From a virus, in IMG/VR virus record IMGVR_UViG_3300037502_002001, positions 1 to 39,648 of that record: 39,648 nt of DNA; one strand, 5' to 3'. Below, piece by piece: positions 33,648-39,422 of this stretch. Numbering within the stretch: the stretch's first letter is position 1; each line of letters opens with the position of its first letter. Both the position numbers and the translations under genes were made by a program. The notes beneath the pieces were generated by a model, which was given only the letters and a program-made list of their open reading frames with translations, had not been told where the DNA came from and ran no database searches.

Positions 33648-33875
33648 ATGACAAATATAACAAGAAAAGAATTTCTAGTAAGCGACAAAAAGATGAGAAT
33701 TAAGTATGTTGACTTAACTCGTTCGGTAGAATTAGAGACCTTTACTAATGACGACTACTTTGCAACAAGCTATACGTTTTCGACAGCCAATGAAGCAAGA
33801 ATGTTTTTTGACTCCTTCGATGAAGTAAAAGCCAAAACTATGAAGTTGTTGATTGATTTTTCGTTACAAAAGTAA
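33648..33875 (+). CDS. Unknown protein, 75 aa
   Basis: A 75-aa beta-alpha protein: MTNITRKEFLVSDKKMRIKYVDLTRSVELETF, then YFATSYTFSTANEARMFFDSFDEVKAKTMKLL. Alternating strands and a closing helix suggest a compact fold; no family recognised. It is preceded by the ACAAT-repeat leader and followed by a gene 4 nt downstream, so it is part of the same operon. Function unknown. Confidence 0.58.
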   Translation: MTNITRKEFLVSDKKMRIKYVDLTRSVELETFTNDDYFATSYTFSTANEARMFFDSFDEVKAKTMKLLIDFSLQK

Positions 33876-33879
33876 AACT

Positions 33880-34131
33880 ATGACACCACAGGGGAAAGCG
33901 AAAGAGTTAATAGATAAATTTGATGATTTATTAACTTATAAAGAAAGTAAAACAAAAGTCAAACAATGTGCATTGATTGCAGTGGATGAGATAATAAATT
34001 CAGAACCGAGAAAGCCAAGTAATGTTGATTGGGATGAGGTTGGAGCAACTCATCAATATTATTATGAGGCACAAATTGAAGAAGCTAAAAAATTTTGGCA
34101 AGAAGTAAAACAAGAAATAGAAAAATTATGA
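33880..34131 (+). CDS. Small helical protein of a Bacteroidetes phage family, 83 aa
   Basis: The start at 33,880 (MTPQGKAKELIDKFDDLL) is preferred over an upstream in-frame ATG that lies inside the previous gene. The protein is helical: KQCALIAVDEIINS in the middle and AKKFWQEVKQEIEKL at the end. I recall similar short proteins with ALIAVDEI and a terminal WQEVK.EIE helix in Bacteroidetes phages and prophages, always of unknown function. Its stop overlaps the next start (ATGA), so the two genes are coupled. Confidence 0.65.
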   Translation: MTPQGKAKELIDKFDDLLTYKESKTKVKQCALIAVDEIINSEPRKPSNVDWDEVGATHQYYYEAQIEEAKKFWQEVKQEIEKL

Positions 34132-34631
34132 GCAGTAAGTTATTTGATACGGCTATAAACGCTATGATACGAGAGGGATACTTGGTGGATTTTGAGTTTA
34201 TGTTGATTGGGATAAGGTTTAAGGCTGAGGCCTCAGATTCAAAAGACGACATCCTACTACTAGTATCAAACTCCAATATAGAAAGATACCATCTAAACAC
34301 AATACCCTCAAGTAAAGAAATCCTACAACCAGGACAATACACTTACACAAAAGCATCAACCCTATTTGACCCCTATTACGGACAACAAAGAAGCCAAGTA
34401 CTATGGAAGGATGAAGAAGGATGGATAAAGACAGACGAATTTGAACCAAAGCTACAAGGTATAAACATAGTATTACACCCAGTAAGCTTAATATTGCAGT
34501 CTAAGAACGTGATGAGTGGATTTTCTCCAGGTTCGCAGATAGTTTCATCAAAGGCGTACTTATCTTTCAAGGAAAAGGCTAAGGAGATGTTTACATACAC
34601 GTTGTTAGAAGCCGATGATTTGGTTGAGTAA
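34128..34631 (+). CDS. Unknown protein, 167 aa, last of the recombination operon
   Basis: The chosen start is the ATG at 34,128, which overlaps the previous stop. Upstream in-frame ATGs would overlap more of the previous gene. The sequence includes MSSKLFDTAINAMIREGYLVDFEFMLIGIRF and then Pro/Ser/Gln-rich segments with no clear motif, ending SSKAYLSFKEKAKEMFTYTLLEADDLVE. The gene carries a CTGAGGCCTCAG palindrome at 34,225-34,236. A strong terminator follows, so this closes the operon. Function unknown. Confidence 0.55.
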   Translation: MSSKLFDTAINAMIREGYLVDFEFMLIGIRFKAEASDSKDDILLLVSNSNIERYHLNTIPSSKEILQPGQYTYTKASTLFDPYYGQQRSQVLWKDEEGWIKTDEFEPKLQGINIVLHPVSLILQSKNVMSGFSPGSQIVSSKAYLSFKEKAKEMFTYTLLEADDLVE

Positions 34632-34697
34632 ATAAGAATAACTAAAAATAAGTAAGAATAACTAAAAACAGTTACCCCCGACTTTAAAAATACCCCG

Positions 34698-34731
34698 CCC
34701 CCTGGATTTTCTGGGGGGTTTTTTGTTTTTT
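34698..34731 (+). terminator. Strong rho-independent terminator after the recombination operon
   Basis: CCCCC (34,698-34,702), a 10-nt loop and GGGGGG (34,713-34,718), followed by TTTTTTG and six more T residues. It ends plus-strand transcription coming from the SSB promoter. Confidence 0.85.
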
Positions 34732-34842
34732 AGGTGATTTTGGGGTGATTTCTAAGAAAAATATAGTTTGTACGGGGGATGTAGGTAAACGTTATGTTTT
34801 AGAGACCACAGGGCGTTAAAAATAACCCCCCCGTCTACTTTT

Positions 34843-34982
34843 TTGGACAGCGATTTCGTCTAATATAATGGACATCTAATTCCAATTTACTAGACATTTC
34901 AAATAAAAACGTCCTATTTATTGTGTCCAATGTACTATACAGGGGAAACAAACAAATGTCTATTTAATTGGACACCGATTTT
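34843..34982. repeat. TTGGACANCGATTT repeats and inverted TGGACA motifs
   Basis: TTGGACAGCGATTT (34,843-34,856) and TTGGACACCGATTT (34,968-34,981) are direct repeats 125 nt apart. TGGACA recurs at 34,869-34,874 and inverted as TGTCCAA at 34,924-34,930. TAGACATTT (34,891-34,899) and AAATGTCTA (34,954-34,962) form a 9-bp inverted repeat. Possible protein-binding sites. Confidence 0.6.
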
Positions 34983-35019
34983 ATACAAAAAAATAGGCAA
35001 ATAAACAATAAACAAGGTA

Positions 35020-35080
35020 AAAAATGACGAAAAAATGACAATTTGCCCAACAAAAAAAGATGACAAAAAAATGACATTGC
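35020..35080. repeat. Two 11-bp-phased pairs of ATGAC(A)n iterons
   Basis: ATGAC occurs at 35,024, 35,035, 35,060 and 35,071. Within each pair the spacing is 11 bp, and a run of A follows most copies; the two pairs share an extended sequence ending ATGACA(A/T)TTGC. Helically phased A-tracts bend DNA, so this may be an iteron cluster or a bend. Confidence 0.6.
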
Positions 35081-35164
35081 AAATAAGAATATTAAACATT
35101 TTCCCCATACATTACGCGCATACATACGGGCTTATATATTGGAATTTCACCACCGCGAAATTTC

Positions 35165-35314
35165 ATTTGTTTAAACAAATATCTAACTAATTAATAATCA
35201 ATCATTTATAAACATTTGTTTAAACAAATATAATTTTAGATATGGATTGTATCAATATGTATGTTTTGTAACTTATTGATTTTCAATTGATTATGTTTAT
35301 TTGTTTAAACAAAT
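35165..35314. repeat. Three copies of the palindrome ATTTGTTTAAACAAAT
   Basis: Perfect 16-bp palindromes lie at 35,165-35,180, 35,214-35,229 and 35,299-35,314, each followed by AT. They are 49 and 85 bp apart, start to start, and each contains GTTTAAAC. Identity across three copies points to binding by a dimeric protein. Confidence 0.8.
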
Positions 35315-35506
35315 ATTAACTTTTTTAAAATTATTTTTTTTGATGGTATTGTTTATAAAGATTTTATAACTATTTTTGAATCCTGAAATATCGCAAATTG
35401 TTAATCATAGGAAGAAAAGCCCTATAATTATAGCGTTATTGCGTTCTTTGAATTATTGTATTTTTGTTGGTAGTCAATTTAACCAATTTAACCAATTATT
35501 GAAAAA

Positions 35507-36124
35507 ATGACTACTAAAAGTAAAAAAGTAGTAACTACCATTGCGGAAAGTACTACACCGAAAAAAACATTTTGCCTATCATTAGAAATTTCGCAAAATT
35601 GCCAAATAAAACGAAGCAAAAAAGAAAAAAACGGCGTAACTTATGAATGGATTGATAACTATTGTGTTTCGCCTTATAAAATGTTATTGCAAAGTAACGA
35701 AAGTAATACAGAAACATTAGGTAAGTTGTTAGGCGGTGAAATTTACAAGTTTTTTCAACTTTTACAATTACAGAAAGATTTTAAGCAAAATAAATTCAAG
35801 TTAAACAAACCGATAAATCTTAAAATCGATTATTGGATTGATGAAAAAAACTACTCATTAAAGGTTACTAATGATATAAGCCTTAAATTCAGCGGCGAAA
35901 ATGCACCTTACAATTTCGCGTCGTTTTTGTTTGCTTCACTTTTAATTAATGTAGTAAAAGAAAATAATACTTTTGATGTAAGCAAAGTTTTTGAACTTAA
36001 GCCTACTAAAGGCGGTTATTATTCGACTAAAAACCTATCAATTTTCAGTCAGCAAAACAAAAGTTTACTTTTGAAAATGATAGATAGTCCATTAAGTGAA
36101 CTTGAAACGTTCGTATTAAATTAA
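35507..36124 (+). CDS. Unknown protein, 205 aa, CG-dinucleotide-rich gene
   Basis: A 205-aa basic protein, MTTKSKKVVTTIAESTTPKKTFCL, with strands such as YSLKVTNDISLKFSG. It has no clear motif and ends SLLLKMIDSPLSELETFVLN. Its codons include many CG-containing ones (GCG, CCG, TTTCGC, GGCG), unlike the recombination and virion genes around it. It lies between the repeat-rich control region and a good terminator and so forms a single-gene unit. An initiator or regulator binding the nearby palindromes is a testable possibility, not a supported call. Confidence 0.6.
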   Translation: MTTKSKKVVTTIAESTTPKKTFCLSLEISQNCQIKRSKKEKNGVTYEWIDNYCVSPYKMLLQSNESNTETLGKLLGGEIYKFFQLLQLQKDFKQNKFKLNKPINLKIDYWIDEKNYSLKVTNDISLKFSGENAPYNFASFLFASLLINVVKENNTFDVSKVFELKPTKGGYYSTKNLSIFSQQNKSLLLKMIDSPLSELETFVLN

Positions 36125-36192
36125 CTAAACTAAAAAAACAAAAAAAAAAATAAACCGACTACCAACAAAAACAATAATTCATTAAGCAAATT

Positions 36193-36218
36193 AGGAACAA
36201 TTTATTTGTTCCTTTTTT
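36193..36218 (+). terminator. Rho-independent terminator after the 205-aa gene
   Basis: AGGAACAA (36,193-36,200), loop TTTAT, TTGTTCCT (36,206-36,213) form an 8-bp perfect hairpin running into TTTTTT. It isolates the 205-aa gene from the structured region downstream. Confidence 0.85.
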
Positions 36219-36795
36219 GCGTTTATATTCCGTATTAATATAGTATGTTGATGCGGAAGCAATGCAGTAAATTAGTAAACTTGTATAGACGTAAACCTAT
36301 ATAAGATATTTATTGCGGGAGTTGTGTGTGCTAATTTATATTAGTTATGTTGGCAATGATAAACTTCCTTAGTGTTTAATTTGTATTATCTGAGACCTCG
36401 GTCTTTGGTAATCGCGGAACGCCTATTCCGTTGGGACTTGTCCCTTTACGCCCTACATTGCGGTAGGACAAATTAAGATACACAAAACACTCAATCATAC
36501 GCAAGTGGTCTAATCAACCACAGATAGCCAGTACGGGCAATCCGCCCTTTATGGGGAATAGACGGGAATACATGATAACACCGTCGCGGATATTCTAAAA
36601 TAGAATATTATCGAATACGTACTAAGTAGTAATTATGCTACAAACTACACTAACGAATCAAAGTGCAGTGGTCTAACTAACCATTGCACTACTCTGTTAT
36701 TGGGTGCGGACACATACAGCACAAAGTCTGTATGGTGTCTGTCTTCGATGCAACGCACCCACCAAAACCAAAAAACAAAAAACCAATTTAAAACT
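36219..36795 (+). ncRNA. Candidate large structured non-coding RNA
   Basis: These 577 nt hold no convincing gene but a dense series of hairpins. In order: CTAAT/ATTAG (36,331-36,344), AGAC/GTCT with CTCG loop (36,393-36,404), CGGAA/TTCCG (36,415-36,430), GGGA/TCCC (36,433-36,444), CCTAC/GTAGG (36,452-36,467), GTGGT/ACCAC (36,505-36,521). Then GGGC/GCCC (36,535-36,547), GACGG/CCGTC (36,561-36,585), ATATTCTA/TAGAATAT (36,590-36,608), AGTGCAGTGGT/ACCATTGCACT (36,662-36,690) and a closing minihelix (36,702-36,760). Wobble G-T pairs fall on the plus strand, which favours plus-strand RNA. Phages do carry giant RNAs of the ROOL and GOLLD classes. I cannot assign this one to either. Confidence 0.6.
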
Positions 36796-36960
36796 ATGGT
36801 ACAAGTTAAATTCTTAACTACGGCTGAAATCAACGCGATGCGTGACAAGTACAAGCCAAAAAAAGTAAACGGACAAACTAAGTTTTCTAACGGCACACCG
36901 AAGCAAAACAAGCGGAAAGTTTACGGAGTTACAACAGAGAGTAAGTATTATCGTGCGTAA
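36796..36960 (+). CDS. Small basic protein, 54 aa, unknown
   Basis: The start at 36,796 (MVQVKFLTTAEINAMRDKYKPKKVNG) is preferred over an upstream in-frame ATG inside the structured region. The protein is basic (many Lys/Arg) and rich in Asn/Gln, ending TTESKYYRA. It follows an A-rich leader with no Shine-Dalgarno sequence. Possibly nucleic-acid-binding; no family recognised. Confidence 0.5.
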   Translation: MVQVKFLTTAEINAMRDKYKPKKVNGQTKFSNGTPKQNKRKVYGVTTESKYYRA

Positions 36961-36966
36961 ATATAA

Positions 36967-37215
36967 TTGTATAGTATTATGTATAGTCTTAAATGGGATA
37001 GAACTTATAGTGGTACTAAGTGGATAACGAGGGCGTTTATGATGTCTGAGACCGCAGCCGCTCACATCGTAAAGTGGGGCGGCTCTTATGATATTGCTTA
37101 CACCGATGGCACACTTATTCCTACGGGCATTCGGTGTGTTTCAAACCTAACTATACGCCAGTGGGTAGAACTAGCCAATAAATTAAAAAGGTGGAATGAA
37201 AGAAAAACTAATTAA
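36967..37215 (+). CDS. Unknown protein, 82 aa (start could also be 36,979)
   Basis: An 82-aa protein: MYSIMYSLKWDRTYSGTKWITRAFMMSETAAAHIVKWGGSYDIAYTDGTL, ending in a helix LTIRQWVELANKLKRWNERKTN. Both the ATG at 36,967 and that at 36,979 are in frame and nothing decides between them. The gene is richer in G and C than its downstream neighbours. It contains a CTGAGACC variant of the octamer noted under findings. Function unknown. Confidence 0.5.
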   Translation: MYSIMYSLKWDRTYSGTKWITRAFMMSETAAAHIVKWGGSYDIAYTDGTLIPTGIRCVSNLTIRQWVELANKLKRWNERKTN

Positions 37216-37233
37216 ACTAATTAAAAACAACAA

Positions 37234-37521
37234 ATGAGCAACAATCAACAAACTATGAAACTATACACTGAAGAACAAGTAAGAATGTTAGATATTAATT
37301 GCGGAAATTCAACATTAGATGAAGTTATTGGATGTTTAACCCCCATCGAACTACCAAGTGCAACGGGAGGGTTAAATCAAAATGATAATGATAAAGAGTT
37401 ATTCTATCAAAAACAAGTAATGAATCCTTATAATACTGGAGAGAATACTTATACTGCATACGAAAAAGGTTTTATTGAAGGATGGTATAAAGCAAAACAA
37501 ACCTACGGAGGTAACAAATGA
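37234..37521 (+). CDS. Cassette protein, 95 aa, ending in YGGNK
   Basis: Starts MSNNQQTMKLYTEEQVRMLDI, then EVIGCLTPIELPSATGG and a closing FIEGWYKAKQTYGGNK. The segments YTEEQ...LTPIELPS and (F/G)...(G)Y.KAK(E/Q)TY recur in small Bacteroidetes phage proteins and, in diverged form, in the 206-aa protein of this array. The last four residues GGNK are encoded by the Shine-Dalgarno sequence of the next gene (GGAGGTAACAAATGA), with the stop overlapping the next start. This gene itself lacks a Shine-Dalgarno site and is preceded by an A-rich leader. Function unknown. Confidence 0.68.
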   Translation: MSNNQQTMKLYTEEQVRMLDINCGNSTLDEVIGCLTPIELPSATGGLNQNDNDKELFYQKQVMNPYNTGENTYTAYEKGFIEGWYKAKQTYGGNK

Positions 37522-37781
37522 AAAAATTAATATTAATAACAACATTACTCATCGGAATGATGGGATGTTCAGAACGAGGGGATTTACGTCTACAACCTCA
37601 AGATTTTATTGAAATAAATGGCAAAGTTTACAAACTTGTAAGTATTGTACCAGCAGATGGGGAACATCCTATTTGGATAATGTATCCGAAAGATACAACA
37701 GACAAAATGCCTCAAGTGTTAAACTATGAAGTTAAATCAGGGAAAACAACACAAAACCAAGCAGTAATTAAAATTGATTAA
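37518..37781 (+). CDS. Probable lipoprotein, 87 aa
   Basis: The N-terminus MKKLILITTLLIGMMGCSERG has two lysines, a hydrophobic core and a Cys at 17 after MMG, matching a signal-peptidase II lipobox in outline. The mature part (RLQPQDFIEINGKVYKLVSIVPADGEHPIWIMYP) is beta-rich and about 70 aa long. It would be anchored in a host membrane. Phage lipoproteins of this size often block superinfection, and that is a possible role here, by inference only. It uses the strong GGAGGT linker overlapping the preceding gene. Confidence 0.7.
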   Translation: MKKLILITTLLIGMMGCSERGDLRLQPQDFIEINGKVYKLVSIVPADGEHPIWIMYPKDTTDKMPQVLNYEVKSGKTTQNQAVIKID

Positions 37782-37797
37782 AATACGGAGGTAACAA

Positions 37798-38418
37798 ATG
37801 AAACACGAAATTATCTACACGGAACACTACGCACTTATTGTAAGTGATGAAAAAGTAGTAGAAGGTGACACCCTATTTTGTACAGAAATTAAAAACTTAA
37901 TGATTGGTGGAATAACATCAGAACAACTTAGGTATTTGGATAGTGAAATATTTAAAAAAGTAATCGCACACCGACCATTAACAGATGCACCTATTCTTGA
38001 AGGAGTTCCTTTGATTCCACCATTTTCCCGATGTCAAGAAGATGGTGCCGAAAATGCAGTTAGTGAATTTAAAAAAACATATGGTTCACTTGGAGCAGCA
38101 GACTATGAACTATCTGCTTTTTCAAAAGGTTACAACAAAGCAAAAGAAACCTACAAGTACACTGAAGAGGATTTGAGAAAGGCATTTTTAGAGGGTAATA
38201 AATATCCCCAAGAAAGCAAATTATTACCAGACTTTTACTTAGGTAATTTCTATAATAGATTTATACAATCTCTTCAACAACCAAAACGTCCTAAGTATTT
38301 TGAGTATGAGATGGCAAGAATAACAAAATTCAATGGAGAGCCAGACTATTTTGAACCAAACTCCAAACCCAACCCCCAGGGTCAAACAGAATTAGTAGGA
38401 GAATATATTTATGAATAA
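37798..38418 (+). CDS. Cassette protein, 206 aa, with GYNKAKETY and QGQTELVGEY motifs
   Basis: A 206-aa protein starting MKHEIIYTEHYALIVSDEKVVEGDTLFC. Its middle (SAFSKGYNKAKETYKYTEEDLRKAFLEGNKY) contains two 'FxxGYxxAKETY / YTEEDLRKAF' units shared with the 95-aa protein. It ends PNSKPNPQGQTELVGEYIYE, a closing motif I recall from small Bacteroidetes phage proteins. No enzyme motif is evident. A GGAGGT linker precedes it, and its end overlaps the next gene by 8 nt. Function unknown. Confidence 0.68.
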   Translation: MKHEIIYTEHYALIVSDEKVVEGDTLFCTEIKNLMIGGITSEQLRYLDSEIFKKVIAHRPLTDAPILEGVPLIPPFSRCQEDGAENAVSEFKKTYGSLGAADYELSAFSKGYNKAKETYKYTEEDLRKAFLEGNKYPQESKLLPDFYLGNFYNRFIQSLQQPKRPKYFEYEMARITKFNGEPDYFEPNSKPNPQGQTELVGEYIYE

Positions 38419-38803
38419 CCTAGAAAAAGAATTTGTACCATTTGAGATTGCTTTAGAGTTAAAGCAACTTGGATTTAATGAAATTTGTTTTGGATATTGG
38501 TATACTGAACAAGAAGAATTTAAAAAGATTGATATACAATTATCATCAATTGGTTTTTTAGAAGGAGAACCAGATTATATTTTAGCACCAACCTACTCAC
38601 AATGCTTCAGATGGTTTAGGGAAAAACATAATCTTAAATCTTGGATTCAGGAACATAGATCAGATACTTTTATCTACGAAATAAGACCTCATGTGCTAAG
38701 TGATTATAAACAAGGTGAAACTTATGTTTATACTAATTATGAAAAAGTAGAACTTGCTTGTCTTAGAAAGTTAATTGAAATAGTAAAGGGAGGTAACAAA
38801 TGA
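38411..38803 (+). CDS. Cassette protein, 130 aa, of the MNNLEKEFVPFEIALELKQLGF type
   Basis: Begins MNNLEKEFVPFEIALELKQL and continues GFNEICFGYWYTE. Then come APTYSQCFRWFREKHNLKSW and the end KVELACLRKLIEIVKGGNK. I recognise the layout (EFVP...ALELKELGF, aromatic-rich middle with QAFRWFREK, closing LACLKKLIEIVK) as a family widespread in Bacteroidetes phages. No function is known for it. The terminal GGNK comes from the next linker. The site AGGAG (38,397-38,401) about 9 nt upstream is a likely weaker Shine-Dalgarno site. Confidence 0.75.
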   Translation: MNNLEKEFVPFEIALELKQLGFNEICFGYWYTEQEEFKKIDIQLSSIGFLEGEPDYILAPTYSQCFRWFREKHNLKSWIQEHRSDTFIYEIRPHVLSDYKQGETYVYTNYEKVELACLRKLIEIVKGGNK

Positions 38804-39000
38804 GCAACAATAAACAATATGTAGCGACTTTTACAACAAGCATACAAATTTCACCAGACAATTTTAAATTGATTAATCCATCAATGCTTTGTGATGAAAA
38901 TACAACATTAGGAGATATTGAAAAGTTTGTTAAAGAAAATCATTGGAACGGAATAATAGAAGTTAGAATTACTGAATTAACATACGGAGGTAACAAATGA
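38800..39000 (+). CDS. Cassette protein, 66 aa, starting MSNNKQ
   Basis: A 66-aa protein, MSNNKQYVATFTTSIQISPDNFKLINPSM, ending IIEVRITELTYGGNK. It has beta strands at both ends, with a helix at GDIEKFVKEN. The MSNNKQ start is shared with two other array genes. The terminal GGNK is the translated linker. It starts and ends with 4-nt ATGA overlaps. Function unknown. Confidence 0.65.
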   Translation: MSNNKQYVATFTTSIQISPDNFKLINPSMLCDENTTLGDIEKFVKENHWNGIIEVRITELTYGGNK

Positions 39001-39260
39001 GATTCAGAATAGTAAGAATAATCCATAACGTAAATGAATTAAAATTTGAAGATGGTAACTTTACACAAGAATATGTAATTGAGAAAAAACGATATGGTTT
39101 GTGGAAAGAGGTTGTGCAAACCGAAGTAGAACCAAAAAGAATATCTCACAAAACATATGAAGATGCTGAAGCATACATGGTTGCTAATTACATGGGACAT
39201 GGAATATGTAAAATTATTGGGAATGAATATGAATACACAGAATACACTTATTATGTTTAA
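38997..39260 (+). CDS. Cassette protein, 87 aa, unknown
   Basis: An 87-aa basic protein: MRFRIVRIIHNVNELKFEDGNFTQEYVIEKKRYGLW, with AEAYMVANYMGHGICKIIGNEYEYTEYTYYV at the end. Strand-rich; no family recognised. The start is set by GGAGGT at 38,986 overlapping the previous gene. It does not end in GGNK; the next linker lies outside its frame, 7 nt downstream. Confidence 0.62.
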   Translation: MRFRIVRIIHNVNELKFEDGNFTQEYVIEKKRYGLWKEVVQTEVEPKRISHKTYEDAEAYMVANYMGHGICKIIGNEYEYTEYTYYV

Positions 39261-39278
39261 AATACAAGGAGGTAACAA

Positions 39279-39422
39279 ATGAAAACACCATATTTAGATT
39301 TAATGATTGACGAATTAATTGTTATTTCAGTAAGAAGGTCATTAACAATTTCAGAACAACAAAAATTAAAAGAACTTCAAGCAATTAAAAAAATATTAAA
39401 AGGAGGTAACAATGAGCAATAA
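39279..39422 (+). CDS. Cassette protein, 47 aa, unknown
   Basis: This short gene follows the GGAGGT linker at 39,268. It encodes MKTPYLDLMIDELIVISVRR, then SLTISEQQKLKELQAIKKILKGGNNEQ. It is helical and ends with KGGNNEQ because the last codons read through the next linker. It overlaps the following gene by 11 nt. The spacing and linker make it likely to be real despite its size. Confidence 0.6.
   Translation: MKTPYLDLMIDELIVISVRRSLTISEQQKLKELQAIKKILKGGNNEQ

Larger units (their letters stand above)
34632..35506. other. Gene-free control region, candidate origin (875 nt)
   Basis: No coding frame of note is seen on either strand. Beyond the terminator, the region contains scattered TGGACA motifs in both directions, two phased pairs of ATGAC repeats and three copies of a perfect 16-bp palindrome in AT-rich DNA. 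A TTTAACCAA pair stands in front of the next ATG. Repeats plus AT-richness are typical of a replication origin or a multi-operator control region. Which of the two cannot be decided from sequence alone. Confidence 0.5.
37507..39414 (+). promoter_or_regulatory. Six near-identical strong Shine-Dalgarno linkers (GGAGGTAAC...ATG)
   Basis: GGAGGT followed by AACAA and ATG occurs at 37,507, 37,787, 38,789, 38,986 and 39,268. A sixth copy at 39,402 has a one-base shorter spacer. GGAGGT is the exact complement of the bacterial 16S rRNA CCUCC tail. These copies set the starts of six genes in the array. The virion genes on the left arm have no such sites. Confidence 0.9.

Noticed and set aside
35165-35314. 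CRISPR-like repeats
   Set aside because: Only three copies with unequal spacing, and the units are perfect palindromes; no cas genes are nearby.
36700-36795. Longer start (86 aa) for the 54-aa gene at 36,796
   Set aside because: The extra codons fall in the minihelix of the structured region, and the ATG at 36,796 follows an A-rich leader typical of starts here.
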